Below are positions 46,885 through 55,196 of a stretch of 64,000 bases of DNA, one piece after another. This DNA comes from Lachnospiraceae bacterium (GTDB lineage: Bacteria > Bacillota > Clostridia > Lachnospirales > Lachnospiraceae). Under the pieces are notes generated by a model that had not been told where the DNA came from, did not search any database, and saw only the letters and a list, made by a program, of their open reading frames with translations. The translations under genes and the position numbers were made by a program. Position 1 is the stretch's first letter, and each line of letters begins with the position of its first letter. The stretch spans positions 62,001 to 126,000 of the forward strand of contig CABJBK010000009.1 of the NCBI GenBank assembly GCA_902363825.1. Reading direction: 5' to 3'.

Positions 46885-48555
46885 ATGAAGACGATAAAGG
46901 CAAAAGTCGCGACATTGATCGCGGCAACTTCGGTGCTGCTCATTGTAGCGATTCTCGCGGTCTCACTTACCGTTATGAAAAAGAATGTGGTAAATATGTG
47001 CGAGAACTATCTGTATGATACCTGTGTTTCCGCATCCAATACGCTTTATGAAAGCTTTTACGGAGATACGGATCAGGTAAATATGGATGTGCGGGTTCAG
47101 TACATTTTATATAATGTGGGAATTCAGGACATGGATTCGAGCAAGGCATATCTGGTGGACAAAAACGGTGAGTTTCTCTATCATGATGATCCGGATATGA
47201 TCGGTACAACAATGTCCGGGAATCCGGTTATGCAAGACGTACTGGATCAGCTGAACTCCACAGGAGTTATGCCGCCGGCAGATGTAAAAGAGTGCAGTGT
47301 GGACGGCAGCAGGAAATATGTTGCGTATATGTGTACGGTCAATGACTGGGTCGTATATGTGGAAGCGGACAAGTCGGATGTTTTAGCTCCGATCACTGCG
47401 ATCACAACCATTTCGCTGATCGTAGGCGCAGTGCTGATCGCGTTTGCGGTGCTGGTCGGAATGCTTGTCACCGGAAAGATCACCGGGCCGATCACAAAGC
47501 TCACCGCAGTGATCAATGATATATCGGAACTCAATATGACGGGTGAACATGAGGTGCCGGTCACGAAGGATGAGATCGGTGTGATGGGCGCTGCGGTTGT
47601 GCGGATGAAAGAAAAGCTAAGCGATATCGTCGGAGAGTTAAACGATATTTCCGGAAAGCTGGTTTCCGATGCCAATACGCTCTATGACATCTCGGAAAAT
47701 GTGACAGAGGCATCCACAAATAACTCGGCGACAAATGAAGAGCTTGCGGCGAGCATGGAGGCGACTTCCCAGTCTACGGAAAATGTTACGAACAATGTCC
47801 AGAGCATGAACAGCAACGCGATCGAAGTGGCAAATAAGATCAAAGAAGGAACCAATCTTACCGCGCATGCGATGGATAAAGCGAAGGAGATCCATGAGAG
47901 AACCGGTCAGGCGCGGGAAGAGACGCTTAAATTGTATGAATCGATCAAAGGGACGTCAGAGCAGGCGATCGTTGAGGCGGGTGAGGTCAAAAAGATCAAT
48001 GAGCTTGCCAAGGCGATACAGGATATTGCGGATCAGACCACGCTTCTTTCTTTAAATGCGTCCATCGAGGCGGCAAGAGCCGGAGAACAGGGAAAAGGTT
48101 TTGCGGTTGTGGCGAGTGAGATCGCAAATCTTGCGTCAGAGTCCACGGAAACCGGCGCAAACATCGTGACGATCGTGGCACAGGTGAACGCGTCAGTGGA
48201 AACGCTTACCACCTGCCTTGTTGACACGTTAAAGTTCCTCGAAGATAAGGTAATGAATGACTATAACGTATTTATGGAATCTTCGGATGAATACAGCACT
48301 ACGACGCAGAGCATTGAAGACTTTATGAATCAGGCAAATGGCGAGGTGGATCAGTTAAGAAGCGCGATAAACAGTATCACAGATGCAATGGATGCAATCA
48401 ACCGGAACATCAATGAGTGTTCGGTTGGAATCAATGATATCGCAAATAAGACAGCAGAGGTCGTAGAACTGACCAGTGAGAGCTTTGAACGCTCTACGAA
48501 CTGTAAGGAATCAGCGGAAGCATTGGAGGATATTACTTCACGGTTCCAGATATAG
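46885..48555 (+). CDS. methyl-accepting chemotaxis protein of the fructan operon
   Basis: 556 residues from the ATG at 46885, with GGGGAGGAG upstream inside the end of the preceding gene. The frame is open further up, but that lies in the binding-protein gene. Membrane helices are at about 8-30 and 170-195; between them is a Cache-like domain ([22 protein letters not shown]). HAMP and a signalling hairpin with [19 protein letters not shown] follow. It is the last gene of the sucrose/fructan operon and is followed by a strong terminator. Co-expression with sugar uptake suggests taxis toward the sugars of this operon. Confidence 0.93.
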   Translation: MKTIKAKVATLIAATSVLLIVAILAVSLTVMKKNVVNMCENYLYDTCVSASNTLYESFYGDTDQVNMDVRVQYILYNVGIQDMDSSKAYLVDKNGEFLYHDDPDMIGTTMSGNPVMQDVLDQLNSTGVMPPADVKECSVDGSRKYVAYMCTVNDWVVYVEADKSDVLAPITAITTISLIVGAVLIAFAVLVGMLVTGKITGPITKLTAVINDISELNMTGEHEVPVTKDEIGVMGAAVVRMKEKLSDIVGELNDISGKLVSDANTLYDISENVTEASTNNSATNEELAASMEATSQSTENVTNNVQSMNSNAIEVANKIKEGTNLTAHAMDKAKEIHERTGQAREETLKLYESIKGTSEQAIVEAGEVKKINELAKAIQDIADQTTLLSLNASIEAARAGEQGKGFAVVASEIANLASESTETGANIVTIVAQVNASVETLTTCLVDTLKFLEDKVMNDYNVFMESSDEYSTTTQSIEDFMNQANGEVDQLRSAINSITDAMDAINRNINECSVGINDIANKTAEVVELTSESFERSTNCKESAEALEDITSRFQI

Positions 48556-48570
48556 AATATATAAGAGAAA

Positions 48571-48617
48571 AACCCTTTTTACCGACAGGATGGCGTACTG
48601 GTAAGAAGGGTTTTTTT
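48571..48617 (+). terminator. terminator of the sucrose/fructan operon
   Basis: AACCCTTTTTACC (48571-48583) pairs with GGTAAGAAGGGTT (48600-48612) with one G-T pair, followed by further T's. Confidence 0.88.
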
Positions 48618-48638
48618 AGATTATTTTTGTGGAAGGAC

Positions 48639-48667
48639 TTGAAATGGAAATTTCATTAATATATAAT
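48639..48667 (+). promoter_or_regulatory. promoter of the HTH/RhuM-Fic pair
   Basis: TTGAAA (48639-48644), 17 bases, TATAAT (48662-48667): a near-perfect sigma-A promoter, one of the strongest in the window. Confidence 0.8.
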
Positions 48668-48669
48668 GA

Positions 48670-48688
48670 TTATACGCAAAGCGTATAA
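48670..48688. promoter_or_regulatory. palindromic operator at the start point of the HTH/RhuM-Fic promoter
   Basis: TTATACGC (48670-48677), AAA, GCGTATAA (48681-48688): perfect 8-base arms directly after the -10 box. The place and symmetry fit repression by the small HTH protein encoded next. Confidence 0.7.
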
Positions 48689-48704
48689 ATCGGGAGGGGA
48701 AGAT

Positions 48705-48926
48705 ATGGAATTACAGGATCAGATCATTGCACTCAGGAAAGAAACAAAGATGGGAAGACGTGAGTTCGCAGAATATTTTGGAATTCCGTACCGAACATTA
48801 CAGGACTGGGAGCTGGGAAACCGGAAGATGCCGGAGTATCTTTACAGGCTCATGGCATACAAGGTTGAGATGGAAAAGATCGGACAGGCAAAGGAAAAAG
48901 GAGAAGGGGCAAATGGACAAAAATGA
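48705..48926 (+). CDS. small helix-turn-helix protein, probable antitoxin or autoregulator
   Basis: About 73 residues. The motif TKMGRREFAEYFGIPYRTLQ is a helix-turn-helix of the XRE/Cro type, followed by DWELGNRKMPEYLYRLM, as in small HTH proteins found beside toxin genes. The ATG at 48705 has GGGAGGGG upstream; the in-frame ATG at 48666 lies in the promoter. It overlaps the RhuM-Fic gene by 14 bases, so both are made from one message under a palindromic operator. No toxin-neutralising inhibition motif (S/T-x-x-x-E/G-N) is evident. Confidence 0.8.
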   Translation: MELQDQIIALRKETKMGRREFAEYFGIPYRTLQDWELGNRKMPEYLYRLMAYKVEMEKIGQAKEKGEGANGQK

Positions 48927-49833
48927 AATTGTTCTGTTTGAGACAGAGGATCGGCAGATCACGCTTCAGGTGCCGGTGGAGCAGGAGACGGTGTGGCTTA
49001 CGCAGGCGCAAATGACGGAGTTATTTGGGGTGGATCGAACAGTTATTACAAGGCATGTGAATAATGTTTTTAAGGAAAAGGAACTGGACAGAGAAAGCAA
49101 TGTGCAAATTTTGCACGTTGCAAATTCGGATCGTCCCGTGCAGTATTACAACCTCGATGTGATCATTTCAGTTGGATATCGTGTGAAATCAAAACGAGGT
49201 GTGGAGTTTCGCAAATGGGCAAATTCTGTATTAAAAAAGTACATATTGCAGGGATACGCCGTGAATAATAATCGTATCAGCCAGCTTGGTGAGGTGATAC
49301 AGATTATGAAGCGGACGGAGAGCGCATTGGACAGTAAACAGGTGCTTACAGTTATTGAAAAATACAGCGAGGCACTGGAACTTCTGGATTCTTATGACCA
49401 TCAGAATATGGAGCGTCCGAGGGGAAATGCGGCGAGTTATGAACTTACCTATGAGGAGTGCCGGGAGGTGATCTCCAATATGCGTTTCGGCGACGAATCG
49501 GAGCTGTTTGGAAAAGAGAAGGATGATTCCTTTAAAGGAAGTATCGGGAACATATATCAGTCCTTTGGCGGACAGGAAATTTATCCCACATTAGAGGAGA
49601 AGGCGGCTCATCTTTTATATTTTGTAACCAAAAATCACAGCTTTTATGATGGCAATAAAAGAATTGCGGCAACCATGTTTTTGTATTTTCTGGACAGAAA
49701 CGGTGTCCTGTTTATGGATGGAAAGAAACTGATCGATGATCATACACTGGTCGCGCTTACGATTATGATCGCAGAGTCAAGACCGGAGGAGATGGAAATG
49801 ATGATCACAGTCATCTTAAACTGCCTAAAGTAA
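48913..49833 (+). CDS. RhuM-type protein with C-terminal Fic/Doc domain
   Basis: 306 residues. The N-terminal half is the RhuM/virulence-associated domain (VWLTQAQMTELFGVDRTVIT, YYNLDVIISVGYRVKSKRG), which includes a DNA-binding-like helix-turn-helix. The C-terminal half has the Fic/Doc catalytic motif HSFYDGNKR (residues 242-250, consensus HxFxxGNKR), implying nucleotidyl or phosphate transfer to a target protein. The start ATG lies at 48913 inside the HTH gene. Such RhuM-Fic proteins often sit in genomic islands and are suspected toxins or defence factors; no function has been shown here. A housekeeping regulatory role cannot be excluded. Confidence 0.85.
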   Translation: MDKNEIVLFETEDRQITLQVPVEQETVWLTQAQMTELFGVDRTVITRHVNNVFKEKELDRESNVQILHVANSDRPVQYYNLDVIISVGYRVKSKRGVEFRKWANSVLKKYILQGYAVNNNRISQLGEVIQIMKRTESALDSKQVLTVIEKYSEALELLDSYDHQNMERPRGNAASYELTYEECREVISNMRFGDESELFGKEKDDSFKGSIGNIYQSFGGQEIYPTLEEKAAHLLYFVTKNHSFYDGNKRIAATMFLYFLDRNGVLFMDGKKLIDDHTLVALTIMIAESRPEEMEMMITVILNCLK

Positions 49834-49863
49834 ACAGGCAGCGCTACAGCAAGGAGGAGCAGC

Positions 49864-50517
49864 ATGAAAGAAAACTATAAACGGATCGATGTCACATCCT
49901 GGAATCGCAGGGAACATTTTCTTTATTATCAAAATACAATCCAGACATCGGCAGCAGTGACCGTAACTGTGGATGTTACCGAGATCCTGTCCTATGCGCA
50001 CAGAAGTGGAAGAAAGTTTTATCCGTGCATGGTCTGGGCGGTTTCATCGGTCATCAACCGGATGGATGAAATGAAAATGATGCTGGATGACCAGGGAAAT
50101 CCCGGCGTATGGGACAGCGTAGTGCCTGTTTATACGGTTTTCCACGAGGAGAGCCATACGTTCAGCGACCTGTGGTGTGACTTTCACGAGGATCTGGATG
50201 ACTTTTATGATGATTTTGTGCATACAACAGAGGTATATGGTCATCATGTGGGAATTAAGGGAAGACCGGATCAGCCGGAAAATTTTTACTGTATCAGCTG
50301 TGTGCCGTGGCTTTCCTTTGATGCGGTAAATGTCAGTGCGTCCGGACAGCCACCGTTATTTCCGATCATTACATATGGGAAATATACGATGGATCACGAG
50401 GGCAGATACCGGCTGTCGTTTGCGATAAAGATTGCGCATGCGGCGGCAGACGGATATCATATTGCGCAGTTTTTTGAAAAACTGCAGGATACGATCGCGG
50501 AATTTAAAGATCGGTAA
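49864..50517 (+). CDS. chloramphenicol acetyltransferase-like protein (CatA type)
   Basis: 217 residues, the normal length for trimeric CatA enzymes. It has the active-site motif HAAADG with His192, the upstream segment FHEESHTFSDLW, and the PWLSFDAVNVSASG region. CatA acetylates chloramphenicol with acetyl-CoA. Here the first His of the usual HHxxxDG is Ala, and the gene sits among chromosomal genes with no mobile element, so the native substrate may be different and resistance should not be assumed. AAGGAGGAG precedes the ATG. It follows the RhuM-Fic gene by 30 bases in the same direction and may share its promoter. Confidence 0.8.
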   Translation: MKENYKRIDVTSWNRREHFLYYQNTIQTSAAVTVTVDVTEILSYAHRSGRKFYPCMVWAVSSVINRMDEMKMMLDDQGNPGVWDSVVPVYTVFHEESHTFSDLWCDFHEDLDDFYDDFVHTTEVYGHHVGIKGRPDQPENFYCISCVPWLSFDAVNVSASGQPPLFPIITYGKYTMDHEGRYRLSFAIKIAHAAADGYHIAQFFEKLQDTIAEFKDR

Positions 50518-50555
50518 CACTTATTGCTAAAAAAGCGTCATTTATCGGATTGGGC

Positions 50556-50584
50556 TTGTGACAAATACATGTTTAGCGTATCAT
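50556..50584 (+). promoter_or_regulatory. probable promoter upstream of spoVT
   Basis: TTGTGA (50556-50561), 17 bases, TATCAT (50579-50584). It precedes a mini-ORF with a strong ribosome site and then spoVT. Confidence 0.5.
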
Positions 50585-50616
50585 AAAACAAGAAAAATGC
50601 AGGAGGAGAAGAAACG

Positions 50617-50658
50617 ATGTCGTTGAGAGATCATCTGCAGATTTTTGAACAGGGATGA
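50617..50658 (+). CDS. 13-codon mini-ORF with strong ribosome site
   Basis: AGGAGGAG precedes ATG 50617, giving MSLRDHLQIFEQG and a TGA at 50656-50658. A second tiny frame (MKYFIFTEVKL) starts at 50655 in an ATGA overlap. Read with one frameshift the two would join into one peptide. It may be a leader peptide of spoVT, a broken remnant of a larger gene, or chance. I do not recognise the peptide. Confidence 0.35.
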   Translation: MSLRDHLQIFEQG

Positions 50659-50767
50659 AGTATTTCATTTTCACTGAGGTGAAATTATAAGGCAGAAAGA
50701 ATAATTCTTTTGATTTTCCACATAATAACTCCATAGTTTAAACTTAGCAATGGAGGAAAACAATCAT

Positions 50768-51316
50768 ATGAAAGCCACAGGAATTGTCAGAAGAATAGAT
50801 GACCTTGGAAGAGTCGTAGTACCAAAGGAGATCAGAAGAACACTGCGTATCCGGGAGGGAGATCCGCTTGAGATATTTACAGACCGTGAGGGGGAGATCA
50901 TTTTAAAAAAATATTCCCTGATCGGGGAACTCAGCCAGTATGCAGGGCTTTGTGCGGAAGCGCTTGCGCAGACGACCGGACAGTTAGTCTGCATCACGGA
51001 CCGGGATCATGTGGTGGCAGCAGTGGGAGCCGGAAAAAGAGACTTTGAGGGCAAGCCGATCAGCAAGCAGCTGGAGGGATTCATGGAAGGACGGGGAAGC
51101 ATGGTCGCGACCGCAGCCGATGAAGACTTTGTCCAGATCACATTGGATGACAGCAGGGAGCATGGCAACGAAGTGGTCAGTACGATCTTATGCGAAGGCG
51201 ATGCGGTCGGCGCGGTTGTACTCTATGGCAGAGACGAGAAAAACAAGTTCGGAGATACCGAGCAGAAGCTTGCCATGACTGCCGCCACGTTTTTGGGGCG
51301 GCAGATGGAGCAGTAA
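50768..51316 (+). CDS. spoVT: stage V sporulation protein T
   Basis: 182 residues. The N-terminal SpoVT-AbrB DNA-binding domain (MKATGIVRRIDDLGRVVVPKEI) is nearly identical in pattern to Bacillus SpoVT, and the C-terminal part is a GAF-like domain. SpoVT is a regulator made in the forespore that adjusts sigma-G-dependent genes. It supports a spore-forming host. GGAGG lies 11 bases before the ATG; an alternative GTG/ATG six codons upstream is less likely because the family starts at MKATGIVR. It converges on nagA with a 10-base gap and no visible terminator. Confidence 0.95.
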   Translation: MKATGIVRRIDDLGRVVVPKEIRRTLRIREGDPLEIFTDREGEIILKKYSLIGELSQYAGLCAEALAQTTGQLVCITDRDHVVAAVGAGKRDFEGKPISKQLEGFMEGRGSMVATAADEDFVQITLDDSREHGNEVVSTILCEGDAVGAVVLYGRDEKNKFGDTEQKLAMTAATFLGRQMEQ

Positions 51317-51326
51317 AAAATGTCTG

Positions 51327-52445
51327 CTAAAATACGGCAATGAGCGAGAGATCTTTGGAGAGGATCAGAATATCTGCTTCCATGCCGGGCAGAAGCTGTC
51401 CGATCGCATGCTCCATATGCAGGCTCTTTGCCGGATTTACGGTGACTGCTTTCAGGGCGGAAACAAGCGGGATGCCGAAGGAGACGGCATTCTGGAAGCA
51501 GGAAAACAGGTTTGTGACAGAACCGGCGAGCGTTCCGTCATGAAGTGTTGCGCGGCTTCCGTTTTTTTCCACGCGCTGTCCGCCGAGCTCGTAGATGCCG
51601 TCTTCCATACCACAGGCACGCATGGAGTCGCTGATAAAGATCATATGGTCTTCCCCGAACAGGCGAAAGACACTGCGGATCATGGAAGGATGGATGTGAA
51701 TGCCGTCGCATATGAGTTCAAGAAAGACATTTTCGGAGGCGGCACAGGCATCCGCTGCGGCTCCGACGATGCCGGGATTCCGGTGTAAAAACGGCTCCAT
51801 TCCGTTAAACAGGTGCGTGACATGATCGGCGCCATGCGAAAATCCGGCAGCTGCCGCGTCATAGTCAGCGGAGGAATGACCGAGGGAAACCGAAACTACA
51901 CCTTTTACCGCGTCGATAAAAGAAAGAGAGCCGGGAAGCTCCGGCGCGAGCGTGACAAATTTGATACGATCCTGACAGCCATGAAACAGAGAAAAGAACA
52001 TGGAACTGTCAGGATTTTTTATATGGTCGATCTTCTGGGCGCCTCGCTTTTCGGCAGAGATAAAAGGACCTTCCATATTGATGCCGGCAACGCGGGAAAT
52101 TGCGGGATCCGGTGCGTCCATAAGATCCGAGGCGGTCTTAAAAATTTCTTCGAGCTTTTCCGGCGGCAGTGTCATGGAAGTCGGGCAGAACGTGGTAATG
52201 CCGCAGGATTTTAAGTAAGCGGCCATACGTTTTAAACCGGAGAGATCCGCGTCACAAAAGTCGGCACCAACGGCTCCGTGTGTGTGAATGTCGATAAAAC
52301 CGGGAACGACATAACAGCCCTCCGCGTCAAAGACATCCGGATCGGCGGACGGCAGAGCTGCCATGATCCGGTGGGAAGTGTCAAATGCGATATCTTTCTT
52401 TTCAAATCCGTCTGAAGTAAATACAGATCCGTTTTTTATGATCAT
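51327..52445 (-). CDS. nagA: N-acetylglucosamine-6-phosphate deacetylase
   Basis: 372 residues. It has the amidohydrolase metal motif HTHG, EGPFI, GHSSA, THLFNGM, DGIHIHP and the catalytic Asp in ISDSM. It removes the acetyl group from GlcNAc 6-phosphate to give glucosamine 6-phosphate (EC 3.5.1.25). Its ATG (52443-52445) overlaps the TGA of nagB, so nagB and nagA are coupled. It is the last gene of the leftward araC-nagB-nagA unit. Confidence 0.95.
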   Translation of the reverse strand: MIIKNGSVFTSDGFEKKDIAFDTSHRIMAALPSADPDVFDAEGCYVVPGFIDIHTHGAVGADFCDADLSGLKRMAAYLKSCGITTFCPTSMTLPPEKLEEIFKTASDLMDAPDPAISRVAGINMEGPFISAEKRGAQKIDHIKNPDSSMFFSLFHGCQDRIKFVTLAPELPGSLSFIDAVKGVVSVSLGHSSADYDAAAAGFSHGADHVTHLFNGMEPFLHRNPGIVGAAADACAASENVFLELICDGIHIHPSMIRSVFRLFGEDHMIFISDSMRACGMEDGIYELGGQRVEKNGSRATLHDGTLAGSVTNLFSCFQNAVSFGIPLVSALKAVTVNPAKSLHMEHAIGQLLPGMEADILILSKDLSLIAVF

Positions 52446-53191
52446 AATGGTTCCTCCGTTTGATCCGGGACGAGGGCAAGCGCGGCTTCGTCCGCAACAA
52501 TGGTCACATTTTCATGCAGCTGTAAGATGGAGGCGGGAACCGCCGGGGTGATCGGACCGCAGATCGTTGAGAAAAGCGCTTCTGCTTTGGCGGAACCGGA
52601 AGCAATGAGCAGGATGCGTTTTGCCTGCATGATATTTTTGATCCCGGTCGAGATTGCGTATTTTGGCACTTCCTCCACAGAGGAGAAAAAGCGCGCGTTC
52701 GCGGCAATGGTGTTTTCCGTCAGCCGGACCGGATGTGTCTCTTTGGCAAAACAGTCGCCCGGTTCGTTAAAGCCGATATGTCCGTTGTTTCCGATGCCGA
52801 GCAGCTGCAGATCGATGCCGCCGAGCGCACGGATCAACTGATTGTAACGCGCGCATTCTTCGGTCGGATCCGTGGCGCATCCGTCTGGAATAAAGGTGTT
52901 TTCCGGTTTTATGTTGATCGCGTCAAAGAGGTTTTTTCGCATAAAACAGGCATAACTTCTGGGATCATCGGCGGAAAGTCCCAGATATTCGTCGAGATTG
53001 ACGGACCGGATCCCCGAAAAGTCGAGATCTCCCATCCGGTACCGGTCGATCAGCTGCCGGTAGGCGCCGATCGGGGTGGAACCGGTGGCAAGACCGAGTA
53101 CGGAATCCGGTTTTAAAATGATCTGGGCGGAAATGATATTTGCCGCCTGTCTGCTCATCGCGTCATAATTTTTTACCCGATAGATTTTCAT
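52442..53191 (-). CDS. nagB: glucosamine-6-phosphate deaminase
   Basis: 249 residues. Family motifs are ATGSTPIGAYRQL, VNLDEYLGL and LLGIGNNGHIGFNEPG. It converts glucosamine 6-phosphate to fructose 6-phosphate and ammonia (EC 3.5.99.6), the last step before glycolysis. I use the ATG at 53191, six bases after AGGAGG, in preference to an adjacent GTG that is too near the site. The ATG shares one base with the stop of the AraC gene (TGATG), and the 3' end overlaps nagA. Confidence 0.96.
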   Translation of the reverse strand: MKIYRVKNYDAMSRQAANIISAQIILKPDSVLGLATGSTPIGAYRQLIDRYRMGDLDFSGIRSVNLDEYLGLSADDPRSYACFMRKNLFDAINIKPENTFIPDGCATDPTEECARYNQLIRALGGIDLQLLGIGNNGHIGFNEPGDCFAKETHPVRLTENTIAANARFFSSVEEVPKYAISTGIKNIMQAKRILLIASGSAKAEALFSTICGPITPAVPASILQLHENVTIVADEAALALVPDQTEEPL

Positions 53192-54087
53192 CACATATCC
53201 TCCTCAATCATCTTTTTTATGGAACCGGAATACTCGCTTGGAGTCATGCCGGTGATCTTTTTGAACTGCCTGGAAAAATAGTGGATGGAACTGTAGCCGA
53301 GCGTGTTGGCGATTTCCGTGAAATTTAGGGAATTTTCGCGGATCAAAAGCTTTGCCTGATCGATCTTCATGCGGCAGAACAGTTCGATCACCCCACAGCC
53401 TTTCTGCTCCCGGATCAGATGCTGCAGCTGCGATTTCCCGGTCAGAGTGCCCTTTGCGATATCATCTAAGGTCAGCTGCTCATTCAAATGCAGCGCCAGA
53501 TATTCTACCACGCGGTGATACAGCTCATCACTGTTTTTCTGGCGGATCGTCTCCTTGGCGACCGGAAGATCCATCGGAAGCGAGTAGCGCCGCAGCAGAT
53601 GCAGCAGTAAAAGTTCGAGATTAAGCGAGATCAGCTGCTCGGCACCCGGTGGAATGACCTCCCGTTTATGCATCTGCTTTAACATCGGATCATCGAGTGG
53701 ATCGGAGAAGACATTGCGCGCCTCTAAAATGATCTGGGCCAGGAGTCCGCGCTCAAAATTGTCGATCGAGAGCAGCTTGTCCCGGAAGAAATCCATCTGT
53801 GGTGAGTCGCAGAAAAAAGCGATGACGACCAGATTCGGAGCGACTTTGTGGTTGGCGCTCAGACAGTGAAATTCATTTGGCTTGTGAAAAATGATATCAT
53901 TGCGGGAAAGCGCATAGTCGCGGTCGCCTGCGGTCACGTTCAGTTCGCCCTTGTCAACACAGAGAAATTCCCAGAAATCATGGGATTCACCGGAAAAATG
54001 ATAGTGGCTGCCATACTCGTAGTAATGTATGGTCACGATTCTTTCAATCTGGATCGTGGGTGTCAGAAAAACACTTCCGTATTCCAT
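53191..54087 (-). CDS. AraC-family regulator of the amino-sugar/lacto-N-biose genes
   Basis: About 298 residues: an N-terminal cupin domain (HYYEYGSHYHFSGESHDFWEF) and a C-terminal double HTH with LGYSSIHYFSRQFKKITGMTPSEY. I start it at ATG 54087, which has AGGAGG ten bases upstream; the frame is open 12 codons more. It is co-transcribed with nagB and nagA and divergent from the nucleotidyltransferase-kinase-phosphorylase operon. Tandem TGCAAA half-sites in the shared intergenic region suggest it activates the divergent operon. The effector may be a hexosamine or galacto-N-biose derivative. Confidence 0.88.
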   Translation of the reverse strand: MEYGSVFLTPTIQIERIVTIHYYEYGSHYHFSGESHDFWEFLCVDKGELNVTAGDRDYALSRNDIIFHKPNEFHCLSANHKVAPNLVVIAFFCDSPQMDFFRDKLLSIDNFERGLLAQIILEARNVFSDPLDDPMLKQMHKREVIPPGAEQLISLNLELLLLHLLRRYSLPMDLPVAKETIRQKNSDELYHRVVEYLALHLNEQLTLDDIAKGTLTGKSQLQHLIREQKGCGVIELFCRMKIDQAKLLIRENSLNFTEIANTLGYSSIHYFSRQFKKITGMTPSEYSGSIKKMIEEDM

Positions 54088-54137
54088 TACATATCCACCT
54101 CCTGCGGAGAAGATCGCGCTCATCTGTTTCTAAAATC

Positions 54138-54143
54138 ATCATA
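54138..54143 (-). promoter_or_regulatory. probable -10 box of the araC-nagB-nagA operon
   Basis: On the minus strand TATGAT (54143-54138), with a weak TTACTA 17 bases upstream that is next to the TGCACAAAAA half-site at 54151. Confidence 0.45.
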
Positions 54144-54150
54144 GCACAGA

Positions 54151-54236
54151 TGCACAAAAATAGTAATAGAAAAGAATGATAGTGCAAAAACAATGAGAGA
54201 TCGTGCAAAGCCCGGACAAAAACGCGGCGATATAAT
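54151..54236 (+). promoter_or_regulatory. AraC-type half-sites and promoter of the lacto-N-biose operon
   Basis: TGCACAAAAA (54151-54160), TGCAAAAAC (54183-54191) and TGCAAAGCC (54204-54212). The last two are 21 bases apart, two helical turns. A consensus TATAAT (54231-54236) has only AAGCCC at the -35 position, and that overlaps the last half-site. This is the layout of an activator-dependent promoter. Confidence 0.55.
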
Positions 54237-54264
54237 GAGGATAGAAGGAGAGGAGGTAACCGTG

Positions 54265-55176
54265 ATGAAAGAACCGGTATTAGTAATCATGGCGGCTGGA
54301 ATGGGCAGCCGTTATGGAGGGTTAAAACAGATCGATCCGATGGACAGGGAGGGACACATCCTGATCGATTTTTCGCTTTATGATGCGAGAAAAGCGGGAT
54401 TTCACAAGGTGGTGTTCATTATTAAAAAAGAGAACGAGGCAGATTTTAAAGCCGTGATCGGAAACCGGATCGAAAAAAGCATGGAGGTCTCTTATGTGTA
54501 TCAGGACCGGACGCTGCCGGAGGGATTTTCGGTGCCGGAAGGCAGGACGAAACCGTTTGGAACCGGACATGCGGTTCTTTGCTGCGCACCGGTCATTGAT
54601 GGCCCGTTTGCAGTGATCAACGCGGATGATTACTACGGAAAGCATGCGTTTTCCCTGATCTATGAGCATCTTGCCCATCCGGTGGCGGAGGAGCCTTATC
54701 ACTATGCCATGGTCGGTTACCAGCTGGAGAGGACGCTGACGGATCACGGCCATGTGGCACGCGGGATCTGTGCGGTGGATGCGGACGGAATGTTGACCGG
54801 GATTACGGAACGCACCCACATTGAGAAGCGGGATGGAAAAATCCGGTATACCGAAGATGAGGGGATGTCCTGGCATGAGATCCCGGCGGGCAGTGTGGTG
54901 TCCATGAACATGTGGGGATTTACGGAGAGCATACTTGTGGAACTGCGGGAACGTTTTCCCCGCTTCCTTGTGGAAAACCTTGCGAAAAATCCGCTCAAAT
55001 GTGAATATTTTCTTCCCGCTGTGGTCGGAGAACTCTTGGAAGAAAAAAAGGCAGAGGTCACGGTGTTAAGGTCGCCGGATCAGTGGTATGGCGTGACTTA
55101 CCACGAGGATAAGCCGGTCGTGGAGGAAGCGATACGGCGAATGAAAGAACGGGGCGATTATCCGGAAGATTTTTAA
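54265..55176 (+). CDS. sugar nucleotidyltransferase, probably for hexosamine 1-phosphates
   Basis: About 303 residues. The N-terminal MAAGMGSRYGGLKQIDP is the nucleotide-binding signature of NTP-transferase enzymes, and VINADDYYGK carries metal-binding Asp residues. AGGAGG eight bases before fixes the ATG at 54265. It precedes an N-acetylhexosamine kinase and a lacto-N-biose phosphorylase. In Bifidobacterium the equivalent operon includes LnpC, a UTP-dependent transferase acting on galactose/N-acetylhexosamine 1-phosphates; this protein may fill that role, though it is much shorter than LnpC. Substrate and nucleotide are not proven. Confidence 0.75.
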   Translation: MKEPVLVIMAAGMGSRYGGLKQIDPMDREGHILIDFSLYDARKAGFHKVVFIIKKENEADFKAVIGNRIEKSMEVSYVYQDRTLPEGFSVPEGRTKPFGTGHAVLCCAPVIDGPFAVINADDYYGKHAFSLIYEHLAHPVAEEPYHYAMVGYQLERTLTDHGHVARGICAVDADGMLTGITERTHIEKRDGKIRYTEDEGMSWHEIPAGSVVSMNMWGFTESILVELRERFPRFLVENLAKNPLKCEYFLPAVVGELLEEKKAEVTVLRSPDQWYGVTYHEDKPVVEEAIRRMKERGDYPEDF

Positions 55177-55196
55177 AAGTTTGGGAGGTTTTTGCC

